A stretch of 64,000 nt of DNA, from assembly GCA_036785705.1 (NCBI GenBank), contig JAWUZG010000032.1:12666001-12730000 (forward strand), read 5' to 3'. Positions 53,531 through 63,600 of the stretch are shown piece after piece. Below the pieces are notes generated by a model, which was not told where the DNA came from, made no database searches, and saw only the letters and a list, made by a program, of their open reading frames with translations. Position 1 is the first letter of the stretch, and every line of letters begins with the position of its first letter. This DNA is from Acanthornis magna. Taxonomy: Eukaryota; Chordata; Aves; Passeriformes; Acanthizidae. A program made the position numbers and the translations under genes.

Positions 53531-53687
53531 GCGGATCTTTGGCACCGGTCTCCTCCCGCGTTCTTTGTCTCCTGGAGTCGTGTGCGAAGCCCAGCCCTCG
53601 CAGGTTCGACGCTCCACCGGGAGGCTAGGTGGACTGAGCCTGGGAAGCGCGGCATCGCGACTCGCACCAGCAGTGGATTTTACAACA

Positions 53688-53693
53688 CTCCAG
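53688..53693 (+). repeat. Right target-site duplication CTCCAG
   Basis: Identical to 53128-53133. Confidence 0.88.
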
Positions 53694-53947
53694 TAAATAA
53701 GTGCACATTTTGTTAGTCCTCTGTCAAAGCTAACAAAATGGCCACACTGTGATTGTTTTCACCAGAGGCAAAGCCAAGTGGGAAACACATCTGCATTGGT
53801 TGTCACTTTAGATTCCTTGACAGGACACATCTATCCTAGGAAATTTAAACAGTTATATGTTTTCTGGACACTTGGATGCTGAGGACAACTTGCATTGAGC
53901 AGCTTGTTAGCATGTTTTAAAATTCTCTTTGCCTTACAAACAAGGTA
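53694..53947. other. Noncoding stretch, nothing recognised
   Basis: No supported feature. Confidence 0.5.
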
Positions 53948-53990
53948 GCACCATCTAAACTGCACTGTGAGCACCATCTAAACTGCACTG
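53948..53990. repeat. Perfect 20-bp direct repeat, period 23
   Basis: GCACCATCTAAACTGCACTG at 53948-53967 is repeated without change at 53971-53990, separated by TGA. The perfect identity implies a recent tandem slip. Confidence 0.95.
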
Positions 53991-54129
53991 GCTAATTCCC
54001 AGGTGATGCCTGGGGATGGTTCAGGACACTGATACTAGCCCCAGGCCAAACACTTTCAAAGGACCATTCCAATTATTTAAGAGCATGGACAATCACAAAA
54101 ACGTGGAAATATTGTTTGAAGATGGCTTA

Positions 54130-54350
54130 ATTCAATTTCCTCCTTGAAACTGGACTATCACCATCACTTGTTCAGGTCTGTCATTCTTTTATCCAGCCAC
54201 GTCTTGAAAAGATCCAAGGCTGAGGTCTGACAGCCCCTACTACACTTCTGGTGAACTCATTTTCCTTACAGTTCTACCTGAACCTCTGAACGTCAGTCTA
54301 CAGTTATTACCCTGCGCTGCACTGTCTGGAAGTACTGAGAACAGTTTTTT
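54130..54350 (-). mobile_element. Old, diverged CR1-like LINE fragment
   Basis: The plus-strand order of words (CTTGAAAAGATCCAAGG, ACACTTCTGGTGAACTC, TTTTCCTTACAGTTCTACC, TGAACCTC, CAGTTATTACCCTG) follows that of the inverted CR1 3' region seen at 8.8 and 21.2 kb, but with many substitutions. No intact tail and no translatable remnant. The match was judged by eye. Confidence 0.5.
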
Positions 54351-57300
54351 TGTCAACTGAACACAATTTCACTTACAAATCTATTTATTGTAAGAGATGA
54401 GCAGACTCTCTGGGCCTAGGCTCCAGAAAATGGATGAAGAAGAGATGGAGCCATGGCAGAAATAGACTGGGTGTGGTTTTGTGGCAGGCACGATGTCAGG
54501 AGAACACCAACCTTGTCAGGAGCAATATCAATGTCCACAGGAAGACACAAGTCAGGATGTGCAGGGCTGCCAGGTTTAGGGCACAGACAGTGTTCACAGC
54601 TCTCCCATCAGCCACAGGCTTTGGCAATAACCCTCTCAGCTCTGGGATTGCTTCATGCACCTGAGCTACTGCATCAAACTGATATGATGAAGAGAGGAGA
54701 CATCAGATAGAGCATGCAGCTGTGTGTACCCAGCCCTGCACAGAGTGCCAGCACTGCTGAGAGCAAGGAATGAATCACGGCACTGTCTGGCATGGAGCCT
54801 GCTGCTCCAGAAGGTGTGCTGAGCAGTGAGTACTGAGAGCTGTGAGACATGGGGTTAGTTCCTGGTCTTCACGTTCTGCATTTAGGCTTGAAGCCATTGC
54901 AGACTGAGCATCTTCAGGCTGAGGAGTCTCACATGTGCCTTCATCCCTCCTCCCCACACTGGCCAGGGAGTACTCACAGCCTGCAGACACCGGGTATGCC
55001 ACCACCTCTCCTCTCTGCAGTTATGTCAACCAAACCCAGGACACCTCAAACTGCACCCATCCCCTCAGAGCCTGTTCAGGAACCAGGCATCATCTCCAAG
55101 AAGTTTTGGACACCTTAGAATACTGGAAGAGAATCCAGGGGGCTGGGAGGTGGGGAGGATGTGAATCTTGTAGAAAATAAGGGATCAGCAAGTCAGTGCT
55201 TTTAAAAACACTGGTGTGGCTGGTTTTTTCTGTGGGATGTTTACACTGCAAAATACCAGTCACTACTTCTGTGCCTTAGGTTAACCTGTCAAATTTCCCC
55301 ATATGTATTTGTATACACTCACTGACTATATGAATGCCCTTTAATTTTGTGTAAATACTTCTAAAATTATATGTTTCTGAATAATTTTAAAAAGAAAAAG
55401 AAAAAAGCAATGTTTAAACTCATATCAATCTAAATTCCTAAAAAAATCTCTTCTATCTGCACTTTGACATCCGTGCTCTTGCTGAATGTTAGTTCTACAC
55501 ATCAGTCAGTTGGGCATCAGAAATAATGCCACATGGTCTGCAGAATTAAACACAACAGTGCATTTCATTTTGACAATACCGTCAAAGCACTCATCAAGTA
55601 TTTCAGACCCAGTGGACACACAAAAGTAATCTTTGACAAATACAGAGGAAAGGTTCACAGGGCTTTTTCCCAGCCTTTTGGGAGCATAAGGAAGAGACAG
55701 CCATTAGCTGTTCACCTGAAATCATTTATCCCATTCTGCCTGGCCACATCAATGAGCTGTGTGATTTCAATACACTGTTAGTATGAATGATCTGAGCCTC
55801 AAATCTTGGAATAATCATATTCACCCACAGAAAACTGAGCTCAGATAAAAAAATACTCACAGTCATGCCTTCATCTAAAGCTATTAGTTTGGTTTCCTAT
55901 CCTCCTATTTCTGGGAAATCTGTCCGTCAAATTTCAGCTGCTGCTCAGTGCCGTCTTCACCATGAGACAAGCAGCAAAACATGGGAGCTGTCATTTGTTT
56001 TTCATTTCTAGACTGGATTACAGATGTGTGATTACAGGAGAACAAGAGGGTGAACTCCTGTTTCATTTCCCTGGAGGATGCAGATTGTCTTTACATAAGC
56101 TGTCACAGCTTCTAAGTGCTCCTCCTGCTACTGACTTTCATCCATTGTTGTAAATGGACCTCCCTTGTCCCCAGAATGTTCCCAGGGGTATCGTGTGCGA
56201 GCACACTGTGCACACATGTCTCCTGCAGCCAGAAAGCTGAGGGGGAAGAATTCCTCTTCTGCTCTCCAGAGTCAGATTTTAGACATCTTGCACAGGACTT
56301 CCAGCATTGGGGAGATTATGGCACTCTGCAGGTGGACTGTGAACTTTTATTAAGCCTATTCAAAAATCACCCGTGAGCAATACAAATCTGGGCCAAGGGA
56401 AGACAAAAGCCAAATGGAAAAACTGTTTCTCCCTTCATAAACTCTCACGGGGAGGAGCAGTTTCAGGTGTTCATAAAGTTGTCCCACCAGGAAGGCAGAG
56501 AAAATCAAGCTTTAGAGACAGATCCAGCTCATCACCTGGAAACCAGGTACAGCTTGCCTGGCTCCTGGCCCTGCTCCTCACCTCACTTTCTTCTTCCAGA
56601 AGTGTGAGCCAATGAGCAAATTAAATCAGGAGAGATAGCAGACTATGCCTTCCCTCAACACATTCATACATGGCTGTCACCCAACTAACAAACTAACCTG
56701 TTCCACAGCAAGGAGCACGGCTGAGACCCTACTTTTGGGACAGTTCTGTCATGAATTGATGGTTTGGGAGGCTTAGAGAATCACCATCAAAAGCATCTGG
56801 TGAAAAGCAGGTTTGGATATAAATTCGTGGAAGTGCAACATAAGAGAGATCAATGGCAAGGTTCACTCTATCATTTACCACATAGATGAAGCACACAAAG
56901 GGAAATCAATTCGAAATTATTTACACAGAGACCAGGGAGGGGTGCAAATGATATGGATGCAAAAAGATAAGGGTACAAAAGGGTTTAGCAAGCATTTAAT
57001 CATTGATTAACTTGACATTCATAAAGTGATTCAATAGGATTTACTACAATTATAACAGTGACTTAGTTACAGATTCAAGATAACATTCATGCTGTAATCA
57101 ATTCATCCACGTGCACACAGACAAAGATGTATACATCTATATCTATGCATGCAAAGGTACCTGAGGCAGTACGTGTCCTGAGCCAAATCAGCCCTGGGAG
57201 CTGGTCACTGGAACATTTTGGGTCACTCCATCTGGGTGTAAGTCACAGCCAGCGAATGACATCTGCCCAGCTTGAATTAATCGAGCACAATTACATCTGT

Positions 57301-57599
57301 GCAAAACCAGTATGAAATCATTTCCACAGGAGATATCTGAATTTGGGTCTGAAAAGGCAACAGGACCACCCTGCCAGACAAACAAATTTATGAAGAATGA
57401 CTCTTTCATTTTTATACACACATAAATATACAAATTTAGTAATTAGTGTAGCACTGCAGGAGCAGTCTCAAGTAGAAAGTCATAATTTTTTAACTAATTC
57501 CTTGAAAAATTCCTTTCTGAGGAATATGAAGAAAACTAGGACTATGAGAAAACTAGGAAAAGAAACTCTCCATATTCCTTCACCAACCAACTACAGCAT
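54351..57599. other. Noncoding stretch, nothing recognised
   Basis: No supported gene or repeat family. A strong acceptor-like CCTCTCCTCTCTGCAG ends at about 55020 and is followed by two overlapping open frames, but no donor or terminal-exon signal fits. Confidence 0.45.
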
Positions 57600-57796
57600 A
57601 ATACTACCCATTCCCTCAAGTATCTGTTCATGGACCTGTAACTGCATTTCTTTTTGTCTAGCCCCTTTTTGAAGCTGCTGACACCTTCTGCCTCCATTAA
57701 TTTCCAAGACAATGAGTTCCAGGTTCAACACACTAAATAAAGACATAATTTCTCTTACACCCCTTAAAATAGCTTCTCACCAGTTTCAGTGACTTC
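57600..57796 (-). mobile_element. Ancient CR1/L3-like LINE fragment, part 1 (LINE 3' side)
   Basis: The plus-strand words TTCTGCCTCCATTAATTTCC, CAATGAGTTCCAGGTTCAAC and ATAATTTCTCTTACACCCCT follow the inverted 3' coding region of old amniote CR1/L3-type LINEs, where AATGAGTTCCACAGGTT is a familiar landmark. Similarity is moderate and the left boundary is approximate. The fragment is cut at 57797-57802 by the LTR insertion and resumes at 58105. Confidence 0.6.
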
Positions 57797-57802
57797 CCCA
57801 AA
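57797..57802. repeat. Left target-site duplication CCCAAA
   Basis: Perfect 6-bp match to 58099-58104. Confidence 0.87.
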
Positions 57803-57855
57803 TGTTGCGGAGGCTTAGGTCATCACACGCAGACCAATATGATCAGGTGAAGCCG

Positions 57856-57861
57856 TTTATT
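57856..57861 (-). terminator. LTR polyadenylation signal AATAAA (minus strand)
   Basis: TTTATT on the plus strand. It lies just downstream of the TATA box in the LTR orientation, giving a very short R region. Confidence 0.8.
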
Positions 57862-57877
57862 ACAGATCAGAAGGCTA

Positions 57878-57886
57878 CTTATATAC
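57878..57886 (-). promoter_or_regulatory. LTR TATA box (minus strand)
   Basis: GTATATAAG on the minus strand, positioned upstream of AATAAA as expected for U3. Confidence 0.75.
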
Positions 57887-58098
57887 ATTTTCTACTTCCC
57901 TACATCCAAGCAGTAGATTGGTTACTAGCAACTTGTTTACACATCTAAACGAATCACTTAGAGCGATGGTGAGCTCATACAAACACTGTTTCTGCTGCTC
58001 TGCCCCGTTAAGGTTCTACAACCTGCTTGTTTTGCTCAGCTGAGTTAAGGCTGGATTGTGTACGTCTCAGTGCCTTGACTATTAAGAATCCCTCAACA

Positions 58099-58104
58099 CC
58101 CAAA
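58099..58104. repeat. Right target-site duplication CCCAAA
   Basis: Identical to 57797-57802. Confidence 0.87.
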
Positions 58105-58440
58105 TTATTGTATTTAAGGAAACTAACAGTTCTGCAGTCACCTTAACCGTATCTCCGTGCTTTTGAAAGCTTTAACCATACACCCCAAAGCCTTCCCAAA
58201 CTGAAATCCCAAGCTAGTCTGCTAGCTTCATCCCCTTATTCATTTTAGTGATCATCCCTGTATTTTTAAGTCCACTCTGACTTTTTGAGATGCAATAATT
58301 AAAACTTCCTATAGCATTCGAGTTATGGGTCCTCTCAAGCTCTGTATAGCTGCAAAATTATGTTTTTCCTTTAGAATTCAAGACCGGATGGTACCAAACA
58401 CTTTAAACTGATCCAGGAAGGATCCTTATCCTGTCCTTAG
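58105..58440 (-). mobile_element. Ancient CR1/L3-like LINE fragment, part 2
   Basis: It continues the LINE from the other side of the LTR: TTATTGTATTTAAGGAAACT, CCAAACTGAAATCCCAAGC, TTATTCATTTTAGTGATCATC and ACTTTTTGAGATGCAATAAT keep the order of the inverted old CR1/L3 reverse transcriptase C-terminal region. Many substitutions and indels show great age. The right end is approximate. Confidence 0.6.
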
Positions 58441-59035
58441 ACCTGTGATGGAAAGCTTGACAACAGCTTAATTACTCATTCTGCAGTATTTTCTATGTGT
58501 AAGCACACAGGGTGCACTCTCTTTTGGCAGTATCTGTTTGCTGCCACTTTACAGGATTCTATCCTGCTCACAAGTTTCTGTGGAGTTTCTGAGCCCACAT
58601 GGTCCTGAATCAAGAAGCAATCTGAAATTTGTAAATGAAGAGCGTCTTCTTGTCCTGTGTTTTCACCACGTTAATGGTCCTTTAGGCTAATATGTTTGAC
58701 TTTGCAAATTTGATTAGCTAAGAGACATAGCTCAGCAGACAGGTGGTAGCTCAGCAGGCCTCCACAAAAAGCCCGTCCCTCCGGCTCCAAATCTGTCCAG
58801 GTTTCAAAAACTAGTCAGTGGCAGAGAAAAAGAATTAGCCTTTTGCTATGCTTTACACACAGCCCATTTCTCCCAGATGCAATGACCTTCTGTATTTTGG
58901 GCTTTTAAATGTTCTTTGGAGCTAAACCTAAGACCTACTGAATAAATATTCATAGCCGATGCCTTTAGAATGTTTGTTGCACAGAAAGAAAAGTTCAGGA
59001 AGAAACTTAAAAGTGTGTCAAAAAGGATTTAGGGG
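58441..59035. other. Noncoding stretch, nothing recognised
   Basis: No supported feature beyond possible further decayed LINE sequence. Confidence 0.45.
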
Positions 59036-59069
59036 TTTGCATGTATGCATATATGCATGCATATGCAAA
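59036..59069. repeat. Near-palindromic 34-bp element with octamer-like ends
   Basis: The left end TTTGCATG mirrors the right end ATATGCAAA, around a central TGCATATATGCA palindrome. The right end includes ATGCAAAT, the POU/octamer consensus (completed at 59070); the left end is the one-mismatch inverse, GTTTGCAT. It may simply be an ATGCAT-rich simple repeat. Confidence 0.7.
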
Positions 59070-60470
59070 TTCAAGAGGGTGCAAAACTTTGAAAATTGGG
59101 ATTTTAAAGACACAGTTTATCTTGGCAGCAGAAATATTTGTGTTTACTGGTCTTAAAGGACCCACATTGATGAAAGTCACCATGGTAATAAGAAGCCTAG
59201 TACTAACAAAGGATGAGCCTTGAAGGAAAATAAAATTGTTTTTAAGCAAGGGAAACAGTTAAGCTAACATTTGATGTACAAATATCTGAAGGTGTTTCGA
59301 TTTTTTCCTTAATATTTCACCATAATTGGAGAACTAGGCACTAAAACCCACAATATACATTTCTATTTCTATTTAATTTTTTGAGAAATAAGTTAGCCAT
59401 GATGGCTTTTCACCAGAGAGGGCTTCTGGAGTGCTACATTAATTATTAACTACACGTAGGTGTTGGTCATTCCTTCCCATCCAAATCAATTCTGATATTG
59501 AATTTAGGTATAAAAAAATTGTCAGTTTGTGCCTTGTGTTTCATGAGCAAATGCACTGACACCTACTTCAGGATTCATGTTCTGCACTCTGCGGCTGAAG
59601 GCCAGGTAAAAGTAAATTAATCAGGTTATTAACTTGGCCTGCACTACGAATTACAACTCTGCGCGTGGAGAGCAGAACACCTGAAACTTGCCCTTCTGAT
59701 CTGCGGAACAGCGAGAGAATTGGCACAGGAGCTCAGAGGCACTGGCACATTTTCCAAGAGCATTGAAAGTCAGCCAGCACAGCAGCACAGAGCACATACC
59801 TGAATCCAGTCAAGTCAAAATATTTTATCAGAAACCCATCAGCAAAGGCTTTTTGACATTTCTCCCTCAGAACTGTTTCCTATCACTGATCTCTCCAATC
59901 CATACGAAAAAGCATAAATGGCCATGAATATTACCATATCAATAATGAAAATATCACCTGGTATGTCAGATGCTTTTGATGAAAGTAAAGTAAAGGGGGG
60001 ACATCTGGGGCAATTATGCATTGCCAAAACATAATGAATGTATTTGAAAAGCAGAGCTGAAAATAAGCCACTTGAAACAAACCTGCCAAAAGAGTCAAAG
60101 GCTTCACATTTATTACCGTGGCATTTGGCACATTACATGGAATATTTGGCATTTCAGCAGCAAGGCCAGTAGGTCAACTCACCAAGTCTGTTGCTCTGGT
60201 CTTCGTAGTAGCTCCTGATTAAAAGCCAGGAGAGGATGGAGTCTGGTGCTGAGAGTGACTCCTCTGTCATCAGTAGAGAAAATGCAACAAGTGCTCTGAA
60301 TAATACAACAAAATGGTCATGATAAAACACCACTCATTTATCAGGTGGAGAAAATATAAAACAAAGAAGATCTGGGAAGTGCAGAGCATTGGCACTTGGT
60401 CACTGGCCAGCTCTCATGGGTACTTAGCTGTAGGGTCTTGCACATCCCCTCTCCTCCTTCCTTGCTGCAG
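59070..60470. other. Noncoding stretch, nothing recognised
   Basis: No gene or repeat family recognised. Sequence at about 59570-59740 is CpG-containing and less AT-rich than its surroundings. Confidence 0.5.
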
Positions 60471-60639
60471 GGTGAGTGCTTGGAGGCAGTCACAGCACAG
60501 CAGGTGCTCAGACCACCTGTGTGGAAATTTGCCAGTGGAAATGAAAGTTACAACTTGGTCCACACTGTGGAAGTGTTCATTTGCAGAGGGGCAAGAGTTA
60601 AACTGGAGTCTAGCAGCAGCTCAGACAATGAAGTGAAAG
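60471..60639 (+). CDS. Candidate internal exon, gene unknown
   Basis: CCCCTCTCCTCCTTCCTTGC followed by TGCAG at 60470 is a near-ideal splice acceptor, and AAAG/GTAAAA at 60636-60645 is an acceptable donor. The 169 bases between are open in phase 0, reading GECLEAVTAQQVLRPPVWKF, then a middle with NESYNLVHTVEVFICRG, and ending in a serine run and DNEVK. The open frame continues into both presumed introns (no stop from 60396 to 60770) and has no ATG, so it does not stand as a gene alone. I do not recognise the protein. Chance or a noncoding transcript exon are real alternatives. Confidence 0.25.
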
Positions 60640-63600
60640 GTAAAATCTGTGACACTAATGGAACTTTACTACAGAACACTTCTGCATATTTTTGCTTTTC
60701 TTTCTGTGTGCAAGTTCAGAACTACTTCACATTCTATGCTAGTCGAAATCACAGAACCTTGAAACTCTGATTTACTGTGGGGCCAAAACACAAGTTCAGT
60801 AGTTTTAAATGACAACTTTTAATTAGTTTGAAACTGAAGTAGGTGAGAGTCCAGCATTAAATAGGCTGTCATATACAAGCAAATATATGTGATTTACCGT
60901 GTATTGATTTTATGATATAGTGCAAGAGTTGCACATAGCATTTTGATATATTAAATGAATGGATCCTACCTTATCATTTCATGCCGTAAAATGAAATATG
61001 TGTAAATGTAAATAAATATATGTATGCATATACTTTTAAGCACATAGACTCCAGTGCTGACAGCATAAGTTGGTTTCAAACCTGCTTAAAACAGCTGTCA
61101 GCTTTGGCTGGTTTAAAAAAATCTAGAAGGATGCTGAAAAAATGAGAAGCAAATTGATGAAAAATTGAAATCTACATTGGAGGAAGCAAACATGTCAACT
61201 GAAAAAGATCGTTTCTGAACTCTTTTGAGTGAGTTGTTAAATAAAACCAAAGTCAATTAACAAGCCGTTCTTTGGCTGCACAATAGCTCAGCCTGGTCAC
61301 AGCTTGCCTTGGCCCTCACACTATGGCGCAGTCTCCTAAGACACTTCATGTGCAAACACACGTGCGTTCTACCAGCTGCCTTCCATAAAGGAATACAAAT
61401 AGACAAAAACACTGAAAAGGCCAGGGGAATTTTATGAGAAATCGTTAGCTTAGGTCAGGTTACCCTCTATATTTCCATTCAAAATGCAATACAGAAAATG
61501 CATGTATTCCCTGTCAGAAGATTGACTGTGATGGGTGAAATACACTGCATTTCCTGATTCAGCACGTTACCAAGAGTCTCCGGTTTGTTTGGTTACCTCC
61601 TAGCCAGACTCTTATTAAGATATGGTGAAGAACATCCCAGTCCTGGCTTCTCCTAAATGGTCCTTTGCACCAGAAGTGCGTGGTGGGCTTTTGCTCCATT
61701 AACAGGCCTTGCAAACTCCAAGGGTAGCTGTTCATCCACCACCATGAAACAGGCAGAACTACAATCAGTATTTTGTCTGGGATGGGAACAACTTCAGTAA
61801 TTCATGTCCTTCTTCCAACATTACTTGCCCAGGCCAGTCCTTCAGGGGACAACTCAGACCTTTGTTCTGGATTGCAATATCCCATGATGTGACTGCTACT
61901 CCATCCTGGGATGTTCCCAAGGAATTAGCTTCCCAAGCTCACTGCAACGACAGGAGAGTGTGAGACTTCTCTTGGGAGTCTTCTCAGAGTTTTCAGGCTA
62001 GAGATAGAAGCCTGTGCTGTTCACAGCCTGGTAAATCAGAGGAGAGATCAAACTAAAGCAGATTTACCCCAGATCAACTTTCAGACTTTTCAACATCTCC
62101 AAGCTATGCAGCAGCTGGACAGAAGTTTTCAGAAGCCTATTATGGATGCAAAATCTAATGATATTAAACAATTCTGAGCATTTCAGCTCTCTATCCTTCG
62201 CTCATTTTCTTACCTCAGAGAGGCACATGCAAAGTTTCACAATAAACAAACTGATCTCTAGTAGGAATGTCTCTTTTAAAACTCACAAGAAAAGTACCTG
62301 GCATAATAGTTTTGTACCAACAAAGGAAGAAAAGAATAAAAATTAAAAGCTCTTCTCATCCTTCTCCTGTACAAACATAAATGTCAAGCAACTTGAATTA
62401 AAATTAATTCCAGACCTATTGAAGATTACATAAGCAGTCCTTGGAAGGTGCTGTTTAGAGGGAAATGTAATTTTGGGGAAGTTTTAGATGCCTCAAAGGA
62501 AGACTTCATCTCTCATCTAGACCATCATTAATTGTACTTCCCTAAAGAGATCATAGTACATAGACACATCAGGAAGGAGCTCTGCATTGCAGAATGGAAA
62601 ATAAATGCAACTTCTGTGAGATGCCCTTAATGTGAGTAAGAAGTAAATATGCTTTTAAATTCTCTGTTCCTTGGATACCTAAATGCATAAGACTTATTAA
62701 TCAGTAATCTTGCCCTTTTCTCCTCAACTGCATAATGATTCCTATGGTTAGCAGTACAAATGGAGTATTTGTACTGCCTGAGACAGCACAAGCAGGAGGC
62801 TCATAAACCCACAGGACTGGTCCTGACTTCTACATCCCTATCATTATATAAGAAAAAGATGCTGAAGTGACCCTGCACACTGACATTACTGCTTTGTCAT
62901 CATTTCTTATTCAGCAACTCTTGTGAGGTACATTAAATTAGTTCCAGTAACTCATTCCCCTCTGATCATTAATTTTTTCAAACCAGTCTTTTCAACAGGT
63001 TTTTCTCAGCAGCAAATCTGGATTTAGGCTTAGAAAATTAATTTAGCACCCGAATTATGAATGTCAAGGCCAAGAGTCACTGCATTAGCAGCAGATCTAG
63101 AAGACAGTCTTCATATGGAGAACCAATGTTGGCATAAAAGGGAGAAGGGAATTAGGAACATTTCTTAACCTGCAGCTTCCCACTGAGGTTGAAGACCAGC
63201 CAGAGTAAAGTGTGGGCTAAGTCTCTTCTACAGGCACTTCTGGGTGGTGATTCAGGAATCTAAATTAGGCTCCAGCTGTGAATTGCCTTCAGAGGATTCC
63301 CATCTCTCCACGAACCATAGCTGGAAGTCTGGGAGGCTATCCTAAATCTCACATCTAGGCACGACTCATGAGTTTGGTAGTTTCAGTCAGTCTCTACACA
63401 TGCTATCCTCAGATCTATGGCCAACATACAGACAGTATTCCTTTCCGTAACATGGGGAAAGAAACTTCTCTTTTTCTCAATGATTGGACCCATTTATCTC
63501 AACACTGTTTATCACTTCTGTGACCCAGGAAAAACTCGAATTCCAAAGAAAGTGAACTTCATTAATTAAACCACAGATTTTTTTTTCCAGAACTATTACT

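Larger units (their letters stand above)
53134..53687 (+). mobile_element. Solo LTR of an endogenous retrovirus, 554 bp, probably class II
   Basis: The element begins TGTGGAGGGACAAAACC and ends TTTTACAACA, so it has the TG...CA ends of a retroviral long terminal repeat, and perfect 6-bp duplications flank it. It is strikingly GC- and CpG-rich against AT-rich flanks. The U3-like part holds GC boxes (GGCCCCGCCCC at 53301 and CTCCGCCCC near 53405) and an inverted CCAAT box (GATTGG near 53428). An AATAAA signal lies at 53525-53530, which fixes the plus orientation and places U5 in the last 130 or so bases. No primer binding site or gag, pol or env follows, so the internal region was lost by recombination between LTRs. 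The intact duplications suggest a fairly young insertion. Class II assignment rests only on the 6-bp duplication. Confidence 0.9.
57803..58098 (-). mobile_element. Solo LTR, 296 bp, alpharetrovirus-like layout, nested in an old LINE
   Basis: On the minus strand it begins TGTTGAGGGATTCTTAATAG and ends CTCCGCAACA, so the ends are TG...CA. Perfect 6-bp CCCAAA duplications flank it. Reading the minus strand, a TATATAAG box is followed after about 20 bases by AATAAACG, a very compact promoter/polyadenylation arrangement like that of short avian class II (alpharetrovirus-type) LTRs; this comparison is from memory of the layout. No internal retroviral sequence remains. It interrupts an ancient CR1/L3-like fragment, whose two halves join if the LTR and one duplication are ignored. 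Confidence 0.88.

Noticed and set aside
53267..53696. Several overlapping open frames of 95-127 residues
   Set aside because: They fall inside the GC-rich LTR, where stop codons are rare. They are not retroviral genes.
55021..55180. Open frames following a strong CTCTCCTCTCTGCAG acceptor
   Set aside because: Two overlapping frames are open, neither has a donor, and no family is recognised; chance is as likely.
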